DNA of 64,000 bases from contig JAPLDL010000004.1 of assembly GCA_026391735.1 (NCBI GenBank), forward strand, positions 1 through 64,000. Direction: 5' to 3'. How positions within the stretch are numbered: position 1 is the stretch's first letter; each line of letters opens with the position of its first letter. This document shows, piece after piece, positions 27,494-36,171 of this stretch. This stretch comes from Bacteroidota bacterium (GTDB lineage: Bacteria; Bacteroidota; Bacteroidia; Bacteroidales; FEN-979). The translations under genes and the position numbers were made by a program. The notes under the pieces were generated by a model that did no database searches, had not been told where the DNA came from, and saw nothing but the letters and a program-made list of their open reading frames with translations.

Positions 27494-28380
27494 TCAGGGT
27501 TCATTTTAGAAAGCAATCTGTCAAATTCTTCTTCGGAGTTAAAATGGATCAGGATGCTCCCTTTGCCTTTTCGCTTCAGGCGGATCTCAATCTCCTGCTG
27601 GAACCGGTTGCTGATGTGTTCTTTAGCGCGCTGGTAATGATAGGGCAGTAATTTGGGACCTGTGGGAGAAGCAGGTTTGATTGGTTTAAGAAGGCTTCTT
27701 ACCAGATCTTCTACCTGGCGTACCGACAATTTTTTTTCAAGGATCTTCTGAAGTACCTGCAACTGCGTTTGTTCATCTTCAACAGTGATGAGGGTTCTGG
27801 CATGTCCCATGCTAATAATGCCATCCCTGACCGCTACCTGGATCTCAACCGGTAATTTGAGGAGCCTGATATAATTTGAAACAGTTGAACGGTCTTTGCC
27901 AACCTTCTGGCCAAGGTCTTCCTGGCGTATACGGCATTCTTCAATCAGGCGCTGGAAACTAAGGGCTAACTCCAGGGGGTTGAGATCCATCCTTTGGATA
28001 TTCTCAACAATGGCCATTTCGAGCATCTGTTCGTCATTAGCCAGCCTGATAAAGGCAGGGATCTCACGCAGCCCGGCCATTTTCGCAGCCCTGCACCTTC
28101 TTTCACCCGTGATCAGCTGATACCTGTCGGGGCCGACCTTTCTTACCGTTACCGGTTGAATGATGCCTTGTTCCTGGATGGAGACGGCCAGTTCGGCGAG
28201 CTCTTTTTCCTCAAATTGTGACCTTGGCTGGAACGGGTTGGTCTCCAGCTGATCCAGTTGGATAGCCGAAACGACATGGCTGACCGGGATTGCAGGTAAT
28301 TCTTCCCCTGCAAGCTCTGAAGCACCGCCTTCCAGCAAAGCGCTCAGCCCTCTTCCCAATGCTTTCTTTTTTCCTTGCAT
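27490..28380 (-). CDS. parB: Chromosome partitioning protein ParB
   Basis: ParB binds parS sites and spreads as a CTP-dependent clamp to organise the origin region. The ParB/sulfiredoxin domain (about 36-125) contains ETNPFQPR, GIIQPVTVRK and the CTP-site GERRCRAAK motif. The HTH domain follows (about 140-200, with DLGQKVGKDRSTVSNYIRLL and the ISMGHARTL segment), then a C-terminal dimer domain. The 296 residues are typical. I did not find a parS palindrome nearby. It follows parA by one base. Confidence 0.95.
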   Translation of the reverse strand: MQGKKKALGRGLSALLEGGASELAGEELPAIPVSHVVSAIQLDQLETNPFQPRSQFEEKELAELAVSIQEQGIIQPVTVRKVGPDRYQLITGERRCRAAKMAGLREIPAFIRLANDEQMLEMAIVENIQRMDLNPLELALSFQRLIEECRIRQEDLGQKVGKDRSTVSNYIRLLKLPVEIQVAVRDGIISMGHARTLITVEDEQTQLQVLQKILEKKLSVRQVEDLVRSLLKPIKPASPTGPKLLPYHYQRAKEHISNRFQQEIEIRLKRKGKGSILIHFNSEEEFDRLLSKMNPE

Positions 28381-28381
28381 A

Positions 28382-29185
28382 TTACTGGCTTATTTCCTCC
28401 TCGGCCGCAGCGCTCACCGGCTCTGCATTATTCTGTAAAATTTCGCGGGCCAGGTTAAGGTAATTGATGGCTCCGGTACTGTTTATATCATGTACCATTA
28501 TGGTCTGACCAAAACTTGGCGCCTCACCCAGTTTGGTATTACGGTTGATGATCGTGTGAAAGACCATCTGCTGAAAATGGGTTTTGACCTCGTCAACGAC
28601 CTGTTTTGAAAGATTAAGGCGGTTGTCGTACATGGTAAGTAGTATCCCTTCAATATCAAGAGCAGGGTTTAATCTTGCCTGAACTATCTTGATCGTATTT
28701 AAAAGTTTCCCCAAACCCTCCAGCGCGAAATATTCGCATTGCACCGGGATAATCACCGAATCGGCCGCAGTGAGTGCATTTACAGTGATCAGACCGAGAG
28801 AAGGAGAACAATCAATAATGATAAAATCATAATTTGATTTCACTTTTTCAATCACATGCTTCATGACCTTCTCACGGTTGGGCATCTGGATCATCTCGAT
28901 CTCGGCTCCGACAAGATCGATATGCGAAGGAAGAAGGTCAAGAAAAGGAGTAGATGTGTTCTGAATGATTGACAAGGGATCGATGTTGTCGATGATGCAC
29001 TCGTAAATGCTGTTATCAATGCTGCGCGGGTCAAAACCTACTCCGGAGGTTGCATTGGACTGTGGATCTGCATCAATGAGAAGTGTCTTATTCTCAAGCA
29101 CTGCCAGCCCTGCGGCAAGATTGATTGCCGTCGTCGTTTTTCCTACGCCCCCTTTCTGATTGGCAATTGCGATTACTTTCCCCAT
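28382..29185 (-). CDS. parA: Chromosome partitioning ATPase ParA/Soj
   Basis: ParA is a deviant Walker ATPase that binds DNA and is driven by ParB. The motif KGGVGKTTTAINLA is at the very start, followed by DADPQSNATSG and IDCSPSLG. I chose the ATG five codons inside a TTG start: the protein then begins MGKVIAIANQKGG like its relatives, and the -7 box at 29205-29212 would put the transcription start near the TTG. It heads the parA-parB-DUF5683-dapB-lepB set. Confidence 0.95.
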   Translation of the reverse strand: MGKVIAIANQKGGVGKTTTAINLAAGLAVLENKTLLIDADPQSNATSGVGFDPRSIDNSIYECIIDNIDPLSIIQNTSTPFLDLLPSHIDLVGAEIEMIQMPNREKVMKHVIEKVKSNYDFIIIDCSPSLGLITVNALTAADSVIIPVQCEYFALEGLGKLLNTIKIVQARLNPALDIEGILLTMYDNRLNLSKQVVDEVKTHFQQMVFHTIINRNTKLGEAPSFGQTIMVHDINSTGAINYLNLAREILQNNAEPVSAAAEEEISQ

Positions 29186-29204
29186 ATGTGTTTTAATCAA
29201 TGAA

Positions 29205-29212
29205 CAAATTTA
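29205..29212 (-). promoter_or_regulatory. Candidate -7 box for parA
   Basis: On the minus strand this reads TAAATTTG, matching TAnnTTTG, about 20 bp upstream of the chosen ATG. Confidence 0.45.
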
Positions 29213-29307
29213 GAGTTTAATGCCGTTGACAAAGGCTATGTTAATAAGTTTTGTCATATAGTGGAAAAGCTGCCTTGAGGGCAGCAAACCGTTAAGGTAA
29301 GACTGGT

Positions 29308-29697
29308 TTATAGGGAATTCTCCGACTCGGAGGTCAGGTCCTCAAACTCTATTGAGTGCCTTTCGGTTGTAAGGCCTTTCTCATCCGTTTCAGCCTGGGA
29401 AACATAGACATTTTCCTGGGCCGGGCGTTCTGGCGCCTTGCCGGTCGTGATAAATTCAATTGAATCGTTTAAGCCGTTCAGGAATTTTTCAAAATCTTCC
29501 TTGTATAAGAAGAGCTTGTGCTTTTCATAAAAGAACTTTCCCTGTTCATTAAACCTTCGTTTACTTTCGGTAATAGTCAGGTACGCTTCATCGTCGGCCG
29601 TAGTTTTAACATCAAAAAAGTATGTCCGCTTTCCTGCCCTAATGGCTCGTGAGAAGATTTCACCTCTTTCTTTCCCCTTATTTTCAGTATCTTCCAT
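29308..29697 (-). CDS. PUR-alpha-like nucleic acid-binding protein (DUF3276)
   Basis: This 129-residue protein belongs to the small Bacteroidota/Spirochaete PUR family, which binds single-stranded DNA or RNA. The PUR repeat is seen as RGEIFSRAIRAGKRTYFFDVK, then YLTITESKRRF and FFYEKHKLFLYKEDFEKFLNGL. An acidic C-terminal tail follows. It stands alone between parA and nusB, which diverges from it. Confidence 0.9.
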   Translation of the reverse strand: MEDTENKGKERGEIFSRAIRAGKRTYFFDVKTTADDEAYLTITESKRRFNEQGKFFYEKHKLFLYKEDFEKFLNGLNDSIEFITTGKAPERPAQENVYVSQAETDEKGLTTERHSIEFEDLTSESENSL

Positions 29698-29761
29698 TAT
29701 TAAGTAGCATTTAGTTTTAGGTTCCTTCGTTATTGAGTAAACGCAAAATTAAAAATAATAT

Positions 29762-29793
29762 TTGAAAACTGTGGGCTTCTTTCTTTAGCTTTG
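29762..29793 (+). promoter_or_regulatory. Candidate promoter for nusB
   Basis: TTG (29762-29764), 21 bases and TAGCTTTG (29786-29793) fit the Bacteroidota consensus. The nusB start is 33 bp downstream, with a purine-rich GGAGAGGAG stretch between them. Confidence 0.6.
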
Positions 29794-29826
29794 TAACCAA
29801 TTCAGGAGAGGAGAAAAACTAAGCAC

Positions 29827-30789
29827 ATGCTGGGACGACGACATTACAGGGTAAAAGTATTACAGGCGTTGTACGCTTTTTTTCAGGGTGGAGAAACCCG
29901 AATTGAGATTGCCGAAAAGAACCTGTTAAAAAGCATTGAAATGGTTTACCAGCTTTTTAGCCTGCAATTTTCCTTCCTCTTCGAGCTTATGCATTTCTAC
30001 GAATTCAGGATGGAGGAATCCAAGAACAAATTCTATCCCACAGCCGATGAGCTTAACCCCAGCCTCAAATTGATGCAGAACAGTTTGCTGAAGATCCTTT
30101 TTGAAAATGAACCGCTGAAGAAACAAATTGAACGTTACTCTATCTCATGGACCGAAGAACAGGAAATGGTCAGGAAAACCTATATGAAATTGAAAGCCTC
30201 CAAAGACCTTCAGGCTTACCTTTCTTCCGAAGAAAATTCATTTGAAAATGACCGCAGCTTCCTGATTAAGCTTTTCAGGAAAAATGTTGCAAATAATGCC
30301 GATCTGAGATCTTTCTGCGAGGAAAGAAGCATTCACTGGCATGACGATTTCGATGTTGCCTCGGGTTATGCTATCAAAGCAATGATGATCATGCCCGAAA
30401 ATTTCAAAACCAGGGACGATATAATATATCTGTTCATTAAAGACAATGAGGATGAAGCTGCTGAGAGCAATGAATTTATAACGAAGCTTTTTCGCATGAC
30501 GGTTCTCCATAGTGAAGAATTCGAAAAACTGGTTGGTTCCAGGTCCAAGAACTGGGAACTTGAACGGATCGCTCTTACCGATATCATTATTCTGAAAATG
30601 GCCCTGGCCGAAGTCCTTTATTTCCCTCAGATCCCTGTCAAGGTTTCATTGAATGAGTATATTGAGATATCCAAACATTTCAGTACTCAGAAATCCAAAC
30701 AGTTTATCAATGGTATACTGGATAAGCTTGTGGCCGACCTGAAAGAAGAGGGCCAGCTTAAAAAATCAGGCAGGGGGTTAATCCAATAG
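29827..30789 (+). CDS. nusB: Transcription antitermination factor NusB
   Basis: NusB helps assemble the antitermination complex on rRNA transcripts. The start RRHYRVKVLQALYAFFQGG and the C-terminal WELERIALTDIIILKMALAEVLYFPQIPVKVSLNEYIEISK-type segment are typical of the family. At 320 residues it is about twice the size of E. coli NusB because of a long middle insertion, common in Bacteroidota. An unusual SD-like GGAGAGGAG precedes the ATG. Confidence 0.93.
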   Translation: MLGRRHYRVKVLQALYAFFQGGETRIEIAEKNLLKSIEMVYQLFSLQFSFLFELMHFYEFRMEESKNKFYPTADELNPSLKLMQNSLLKILFENEPLKKQIERYSISWTEEQEMVRKTYMKLKASKDLQAYLSSEENSFENDRSFLIKLFRKNVANNADLRSFCEERSIHWHDDFDVASGYAIKAMMIMPENFKTRDDIIYLFIKDNEDEAAESNEFITKLFRMTVLHSEEFEKLVGSRSKNWELERIALTDIIILKMALAEVLYFPQIPVKVSLNEYIEISKHFSTQKSKQFINGILDKLVADLKEEGQLKKSGRGLIQ

Positions 30790-30851
30790 TTTCGTAACTA
30801 ATGTAATATTTCAATCAGGTTTTCGTTAACTATTTAAATCAATAAAGCATC

Positions 30852-31916
30852 GTGCATCGTATAATACGCCTGTTTGTAGTTCCTGCTCTCATATTAGTAC
30901 TTGGCTCAAACCTGCTTTTAGCTCAAAGCGGAAGCTCAGGTACCTTTGAATTCCTTAACCTGACCAATTCGGCCCGGGTTGCATCAATAGGAAGTAATTT
31001 TCTACCGGTCAGGGACAATGATGTAACTATTGCCCTTTCCAATCCCTCGGTTATTACATCAGATATGAATAATAACCTCGCTTTCAGCTTTGTTAACTAT
31101 ATGGCAGCAAACTACGGCTATGTCATGTTTGCACATTCCTTCAGTAAAGCTGGAAATTTTGCAGGAGCGTTGCAGTTTGTCAGCTACGGCAATTTTACTC
31201 AGGCAGATGCTTCAGGGACTATAACAGGAACTTTTAGTGCCTCAGAATATGCACTGAATATTGGATGGGGAAGACCGCTGAGCCCTCACTTTAATATCGG
31301 CGCTAATGCCAAACTGATCTATTCAGCCCTTGAATCCTACCGTTCCTTCGGAATTGCCGTAGATGTGGCGGGAACTTATACAGCTACCGACGATGTATTC
31401 AATGCTTCCCTGATTTTCAGGAATATTGGCTACCAGATAGTCCCCTATACTGCCGGCAATCATGAACCATTGCCATTCCAGATACAATTAGGCCTTAGTG
31501 AAAAATTAAAGCATATTCCGCTGCGTTTTTACGAATTGTTCACCGACCTTCAGAAATGGGATCTTTCCTATACCGACCCCAATAATCCTTCTAACCAGGC
31601 CGACCCGATTACCGGGCAAACCCAGTCTAAATCGGGGATCAGTCAGTTTGCCGATAATTTAATGCGTCATATTGTACTTGGGACCGAGCTAACCATTGCG
31701 AAAGTATTTTCCATTCGTCTGGGATATAACTACCGCGAAAGGCAGGAAATGAAACTATACAGCAAAGCCGGACTTGCCGGTTTCTCTCTTGGATTTGGGT
31801 TGAGGATCAAGATGTTTAATATCAGTTATACCCGGGCAAGCATGCAAGCCGGTGGACATAATCCCAATTATTTCACGGTGGGTGTCAATCTTTCGGAATT
31901 TACCAAGAAGAAATAA
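30852..31916 (+). CDS. porQ: Type IX secretion system protein PorQ
   Basis: PorQ is an outer-membrane beta-barrel protein of the PorV/FadL-like group, linked to type IX secretion. After a signal peptide (about 1-24) the mature protein begins with GTFEFLNLTNSARVASIG and has the SNPSVITSDMNNNLAFSFVNY segment typical of PorQ. The rest shows regular amphipathic strands to the C-terminus. At 354 residues it is of normal length. Translation appears to start at GTG. Its presence implies the genome has a type IX system. Confidence 0.88.
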   Translation: MHRIIRLFVVPALILVLGSNLLLAQSGSSGTFEFLNLTNSARVASIGSNFLPVRDNDVTIALSNPSVITSDMNNNLAFSFVNYMAANYGYVMFAHSFSKAGNFAGALQFVSYGNFTQADASGTITGTFSASEYALNIGWGRPLSPHFNIGANAKLIYSALESYRSFGIAVDVAGTYTATDDVFNASLIFRNIGYQIVPYTAGNHEPLPFQIQLGLSEKLKHIPLRFYELFTDLQKWDLSYTDPNNPSNQADPITGQTQSKSGISQFADNLMRHIVLGTELTIAKVFSIRLGYNYRERQEMKLYSKAGLAGFSLGFGLRIKMFNISYTRASMQAGGHNPNYFTVGVNLSEFTKKK

Positions 31917-31948
31917 GTACTTCGTATATTTGCGGGGCTTATTTCCAG

Positions 31949-33046
31949 ATGATGTTTCTTCATAAACTTTCGCTTTCAAATTTTAAGAATTACGCTCAGT
32001 GTGATCTGGTCTTTAGCGACAAGATTAATTGCTTTACTGGAAACAACGCTGTTGGCAAAACAAATCTGCTCGATGCAGTTCATTATCTTTCCTTTTGTAA
32101 GAGCTATTTCAATCCTGCCGATTCCCAGAATATCAGGCATGGGCAGGAATATTTTGCAATTCATGGTATCTTTCAACGTAACAGCGATAGTCCCGACCTT
32201 GTGCAGTGTATCCAGAAAACAAATCAGCGCAAAAGGTTTTTATTGAATAAGAAAGAATATGATCGCCTGGCTGATCATATCGGAAATTTTCCTCTTGTCA
32301 TGATATCACCTTACGACAGGGATCTTATCAATGAAGGATCTGAAGTAAGGCGAAGATATATCGACAGTGTTATTTCCCAGTTTGATAAGCTTTACCTCGA
32401 TGACCTTATTCAATATAATAAGGTTCTTCTACAGAGGAATGCCCTTCTTAAATCATTTGCAGAACAAAATTTCTTTGACTCATCACAGCTCGAAATCTGG
32501 GACGGACAAATTATAAGACTCGGCCGGTTGCTGTTTGATAAACGAAGCGAATTTCTGAAATTATTTATTCCGATTTTTCAGCATTATTACACTTATATCA
32601 GCGGGGGAGTTGAGAAGGTGGATATAAGGTATGATTCCCAATTATGTGTTGGTGAAATGGAAACCCTGATCAGGGAGAACCTGGCCCGGGACAGGTCGGC
32701 CCGGTACTCTACGGTTGGGATTCACAAAGATGACCTGGAATTTACCCTTGATGGTTTTCAGGTTAAGAAATTCGGCTCGCAGGGCCAGCAAAAATCCTTC
32801 GTGATCGCAATCAAACTGGCTCAATTCGATTATACCAGGAATATCAAAGGATATAAGCCTATATTATTGCTGGATGACGTATTTGACAAGCTGGACGATA
32901 TCAGGGTGCAACAGCTTATCAACCTTGTGAGCAAACATAATTTCGGACAGGTTTTCATAACAGATACCAGTGAAGACCGGATCAGAAAGATATTTGATGC
33001 CATCGACATCGATCACAAGTTTTTCAGTCTCCCTGTTAAGGATTAG
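31949..33046 (+). CDS. recF: DNA replication and repair protein RecF
   Basis: RecF is an SMC-like ATPase that loads RecA at gaps. Walker A is GNNAVGKTNLL (about 33), the signature region is FGSQGQQKSFVIAIKLAQ and Walker B is PILLLDDVFDKLD near residue 310. The 365 residues match the family. It is followed 3 bp later by the DUF721 gene, a pairing found in many bacteria. A TATATTTG box lies 18 bp upstream of the start. Confidence 0.95.
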   Translation: MMFLHKLSLSNFKNYAQCDLVFSDKINCFTGNNAVGKTNLLDAVHYLSFCKSYFNPADSQNIRHGQEYFAIHGIFQRNSDSPDLVQCIQKTNQRKRFLLNKKEYDRLADHIGNFPLVMISPYDRDLINEGSEVRRRYIDSVISQFDKLYLDDLIQYNKVLLQRNALLKSFAEQNFFDSSQLEIWDGQIIRLGRLLFDKRSEFLKLFIPIFQHYYTYISGGVEKVDIRYDSQLCVGEMETLIRENLARDRSARYSTVGIHKDDLEFTLDGFQVKKFGSQGQQKSFVIAIKLAQFDYTRNIKGYKPILLLDDVFDKLDDIRVQQLINLVSKHNFGQVFITDTSEDRIRKIFDAIDIDHKFFSLPVKD

Positions 33047-33049
33047 CCT

Positions 33050-33334
33050 ATGAAATCAAACGACCGTCCCATTGGTGAAGTGGTGAAGGAGATACTCAGG
33101 AGATACAGGCTTGAAGACCATCTTGATGAGACAAAACTCATTGAGCGATGGCCTGCTGTTTGCGGGCCAATGATCGCGGCTCATACCAGTGTAAGGGTCA
33201 CCGATAACATTTTATTTGTTAAGGTCGACTCTGCCGCTTTACGCCAGGAATTACAGTTCATGAAAGAGACCCTGCTCACAAAACTAAATAAATCTGCAGG
33301 TCGGGATCTCATCAAAGACATTGTTTTCAGATAA
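33050..33334 (+). CDS. DUF721 (DciA-like) protein
   Basis: The 94-residue protein matches DUF721: an N-terminal helical part, WPAVCGPMIAAHTSVRVTDNILFVKVDSAALRQEL-type core and LLTKLNK. Members related to DciA help load the replicative helicase in bacteria without DnaC. It follows recF in the same transcript, which supports a replication role. Confidence 0.88.
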   Translation: MKSNDRPIGEVVKEILRRYRLEDHLDETKLIERWPAVCGPMIAAHTSVRVTDNILFVKVDSAALRQELQFMKETLLTKLNKSAGRDLIKDIVFR

Positions 33335-33345
33335 AGGAAGAAGAC

Positions 33346-33957
33346 TTATTTTATCTCACATCGAAGGCTTTTTTCCCCTTCAAGCCATCCTTCGAGAATA
33401 TCTCCGATCTTAACTGGTCCCACACCGGCCGGTGTGCCTGTGAAGATAAGGTCGCCTGTCCTGAGTGTCATATATTTTGAGATATGACAGATGATATCCT
33501 CAAACGGGTAAATCATCAGGCCCGAATTGCCTTGCTGAACTGTTTTGCCGTTGAGGTCAAGATGGAAATTAATGTTTCTGAGATCATCGAATTTATTAGC
33601 GGGGACGAAACTGCTCACCGGGGCCGATTGGTCAAAACCTTTTGCAACAGCCCAGGGCAATGATTTCTTCTTTGCATTTTCCTGCAGGTCCCTTGCCGTC
33701 ATATCAAGGCCTAACCCGATCTCGTCAAAATATGTTAACGCATATTCTTTTTGAATATGCCTTCCAAGCTTGTTGATTTTCAAAACCAGTTCCAGCTCAT
33801 AGTGGATATCGGTCGAGAAGGTGGGATAATAAAAGGGGCGGTTCCTGATAAGCAGAGCTGTATCGGGTTTCAGGAAAAACACTGGTTCACTGGGCACGGC
33901 ATTATTCAGCTCCTTGATGTGCTCAACATAATTCCGTCCGATGCAGATGATCTTCAT
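33346..33957 (-). CDS. Fumarylacetoacetate hydrolase family protein
   Basis: This 203-residue single-domain FAH-family enzyme probably acts as an acylpyruvase or oxaloacetate decarboxylase. The metal-binding acidic residues lie in HYELELVLKI. FDEIGLGLDMTARDLQ, AKGFDQSAPVS and GDLIFTGTPAGVGPV are also typical. I start at the ATG of MKIICIGRNY, because the in-frame residues upstream run into the neighbouring gene. The exact substrate cannot be read from the sequence. Confidence 0.9.
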   Translation of the reverse strand: MKIICIGRNYVEHIKELNNAVPSEPVFFLKPDTALLIRNRPFYYPTFSTDIHYELELVLKINKLGRHIQKEYALTYFDEIGLGLDMTARDLQENAKKKSLPWAVAKGFDQSAPVSSFVPANKFDDLRNINFHLDLNGKTVQQGNSGLMIYPFEDIICHISKYMTLRTGDLIFTGTPAGVGPVKIGDILEGWLEGEKSLRCEIK

Positions 33958-33964
33958 AGCTTGT

Positions 33965-34795
33965 TCAGAATAACTCTGTTTTGACAGACTCTTTATTGAA
34001 TCCACGTAGTTTAATTGCTGTTACGACTTTTTTTGTGGATAAAGGAAATTCACTTTTCATGATCCAGTCGTAATAGGAGGGTTCATTGCGAAAAACATCG
34101 CTCACGGCTTTGCCTTTATGTTTCCCGAAGTTGAATACTTCTACATTCTTTTCATTATAAATCACATGGCCGATCAGGTCAGCCGAACGATTCGTGAAAC
34201 TGAAATCGCTGAGGGCTTTCACATCGTTCACGACCGGTTTGTTGATATTCCCTTTTTTGTCCTTGAATTCTATATCATTGTACCGGTCAAGCTGTGCTTT
34301 CAGGATCTCAAACGTCGCTATGGTATCGGCTTCGGCAGAATGAGCTTTTTCAAGATCCTTCTGACAATAAAATTTATAGGCAGCAGTGAGGTTCCGGGGT
34401 TCCATCTTGTGGAAAATGTTCTGAATGTCGACGAACCTTCTCCCTTTCAGTTCAAAATCGATCCCTGCCCTGAGAAATTCTTCAACGATCAGAGGAATAT
34501 CAAAATGATTTGAATTATATCCTGCGATGTCAGAGTTGTCCATAAATTCTGATAGTTCAGCCGCAACCTGGGCAAACCCAGGGCAATCTTTAACGTCTTC
34601 ATCCCTGATGCCATGGATCTCGGTGGAATCGGGAGGAATAGGTATCCCGGGATTGATCCTCAGGGTTTTTATTTTCTTTGAACCGTCAGGATTGACCCTT
34701 AAAAGGCATATCTCAACGATCCGGTCTGTTGCTACTTTGATCCCTGTAGTTTCAAGGTCCATAAATACCAATGGGCGGTTCAGGTTTAATTCCAT
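33965..34795 (-). CDS. 3'-5' exonuclease, DNA polymerase III epsilon-like
   Basis: A DnaQ-fold exonuclease. ExoI is FMDLETTGI with two acidic residues, ExoII is GYNSNHFDIPLI and ExoIII is HSAEADTIATFEI, a complete DEDDh set. The C-terminal part (about 215-270) resembles DUF3820, with FNFGKHKGKAVSDVF and YYDWIMKSEFP. Its role may be proofreading or repair. It ends 8 bp before the FAH gene and begins 2 bp after the E2 gene, in one minus-strand cluster. Confidence 0.9.
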   Translation of the reverse strand: MELNLNRPLVFMDLETTGIKVATDRIVEICLLRVNPDGSKKIKTLRINPGIPIPPDSTEIHGIRDEDVKDCPGFAQVAAELSEFMDNSDIAGYNSNHFDIPLIVEEFLRAGIDFELKGRRFVDIQNIFHKMEPRNLTAAYKFYCQKDLEKAHSAEADTIATFEILKAQLDRYNDIEFKDKKGNINKPVVNDVKALSDFSFTNRSADLIGHVIYNEKNVEVFNFGKHKGKAVSDVFRNEPSYYDWIMKSEFPLSTKKVVTAIKLRGFNKESVKTELF

Positions 34796-34797
34796 AT

Positions 34798-36105
34798 TCA
34801 GAAGTTCTGTGTGTTATCAAATTGTTCAAGATACTGTTCAAGCCTGTTCAGAAATTGTCCGCCAAGAGCGCCGTCAATAACCCTGTGGTCAAATGTAATG
34901 GAACATATCATCACCGGCCTGATGGCGATCATATCTCCCTGAGGGGATTCAATTACGACAGGGCGCTTTTTTATCGCGCCAACAGCAATAATTGCAGTTT
35001 GGGGTTGGTTAATGATCGGAGTGCCCATAATTGTCCCGAACGATCCGAGATTTGTAAGTGAAATTGTCCCGCCTGAAATTTCATCTGGCAGAAGTTTGTT
35101 ATTCCTCGCACGGTTTGCTAAGTCGTTTACTGCTTTTATGATTCCCAGTAGATTCATACTTCCCGCGTCCCTTACAACCGGAACAATAAGATTGCTGCTC
35201 GGAAGGGCGACCGCCATGCCAACGTTTATTTTTGAATGAACGATGATCTTGGTGCCGTCGACAGAAACATTGACCATCGGGAAATCTCTGACAGCTTTGG
35301 TAATGGCTTCAATAAAGATCGGCGTAAACGTCAGCTTTTCTCCGTATTTCTTCTGGAAACTTTCTTTGTTGCGTTCTCTCCATTCCACGATCTTTCCCAT
35401 ATCCACCTCAATAAAGGAAGTAACATGAGGGGAAGTTTGAACCGATTTTATCATGTGGTTTGCAATGAGCTGTCTTACCCGGTCCATCTCCATGATACGG
35501 TCTTCCCCGGTTATAAAGAGAGCACCAGCCGCTTCGGGCTTCGGCGATGCAGTTGCCTGTTTACCGCTTTGAATTGCCCCGTTTGCCCTTCCTGAGATAT
35601 ATTCCAGAATATCCTGCTTAGTAAGACGATCGTCCTTGCCGGTCCCCTGGATGCCACCAAGCTCTTTAAATGACAATCCTTCCTGCTGTGCGATACTTCT
35701 CACAAGGGGGGAATAATATCTTGTGTCTGAAGACGCCTCGTCGCCCGTCTCCTTCGCGGGTTTCGCAGAGCCAGGGATTTCTTTTACGCTTCCGGGCACA
35801 GACTTCTCAGGGACTGGCTGCAATTCAGCAGCCTCTTTTATTTTGACTTCGGATTGCGTTGCACTTTCTGATTCAACAACTGCAAAAACCTTGCCCACCG
35901 CCACTATTTCGCCCTCTTTAAATAATTTACCCGATAGCTTTCCGCTTACTGTTGAAACGATCTCGGAATCTACTTTATCGGTGGCTATTTCAACAAGGGG
36001 CTCTTCGGCCTCTACGTTGTCTCCTTCGTTTTTCAGCCATTTCGTTATTGTGACTTCGATCACGCTTTCGCCTAGCCTGGGGATAACAATTTCAATTGAC
36101 GCCAT
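34798..36105 (-). CDS. 2-oxo acid dehydrogenase E2 acyltransferase
   Basis: The core of a pyruvate, branched-chain or 2-oxoglutarate dehydrogenase complex. A lipoyl domain (about 1-80) carries the lipoylated K44 in ATDKVDSE. The E3-binding domain is near 130-170 (YSPLVRSIAQQEGLS). The catalytic domain (about 205-435) ends with FDHRVIDGALGGQF, which holds the active-site His and Asp. No E1 or E3 gene is nearby, so I cannot name the substrate. The sequence looks most like BkdB-type E2. Confidence 0.92.
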   Translation of the reverse strand: MASIEIVIPRLGESVIEVTITKWLKNEGDNVEAEEPLVEIATDKVDSEIVSTVSGKLSGKLFKEGEIVAVGKVFAVVESESATQSEVKIKEAAELQPVPEKSVPGSVKEIPGSAKPAKETGDEASSDTRYYSPLVRSIAQQEGLSFKELGGIQGTGKDDRLTKQDILEYISGRANGAIQSGKQATASPKPEAAGALFITGEDRIMEMDRVRQLIANHMIKSVQTSPHVTSFIEVDMGKIVEWRERNKESFQKKYGEKLTFTPIFIEAITKAVRDFPMVNVSVDGTKIIVHSKINVGMAVALPSSNLIVPVVRDAGSMNLLGIIKAVNDLANRARNNKLLPDEISGGTISLTNLGSFGTIMGTPIINQPQTAIIAVGAIKKRPVVIESPQGDMIAIRPVMICSITFDHRVIDGALGGQFLNRLEQYLEQFDNTQNF

Positions 36106-36125
36106 AGTGAAGAGTTATAATGGTG

Positions 36126-36133
36126 CAAAGATA
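36126..36133 (-). promoter_or_regulatory. Candidate -7 box for the E2 gene
   Basis: On the minus strand this is TATCTTTG, matching TAnnTTTG, 20 bp upstream of the ATG. No convincing -33 TTG is seen. Confidence 0.4.
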
Positions 36134-36171
36134 CTAAATTCACTTATTTAAAATCATTCAAAATAAAAACT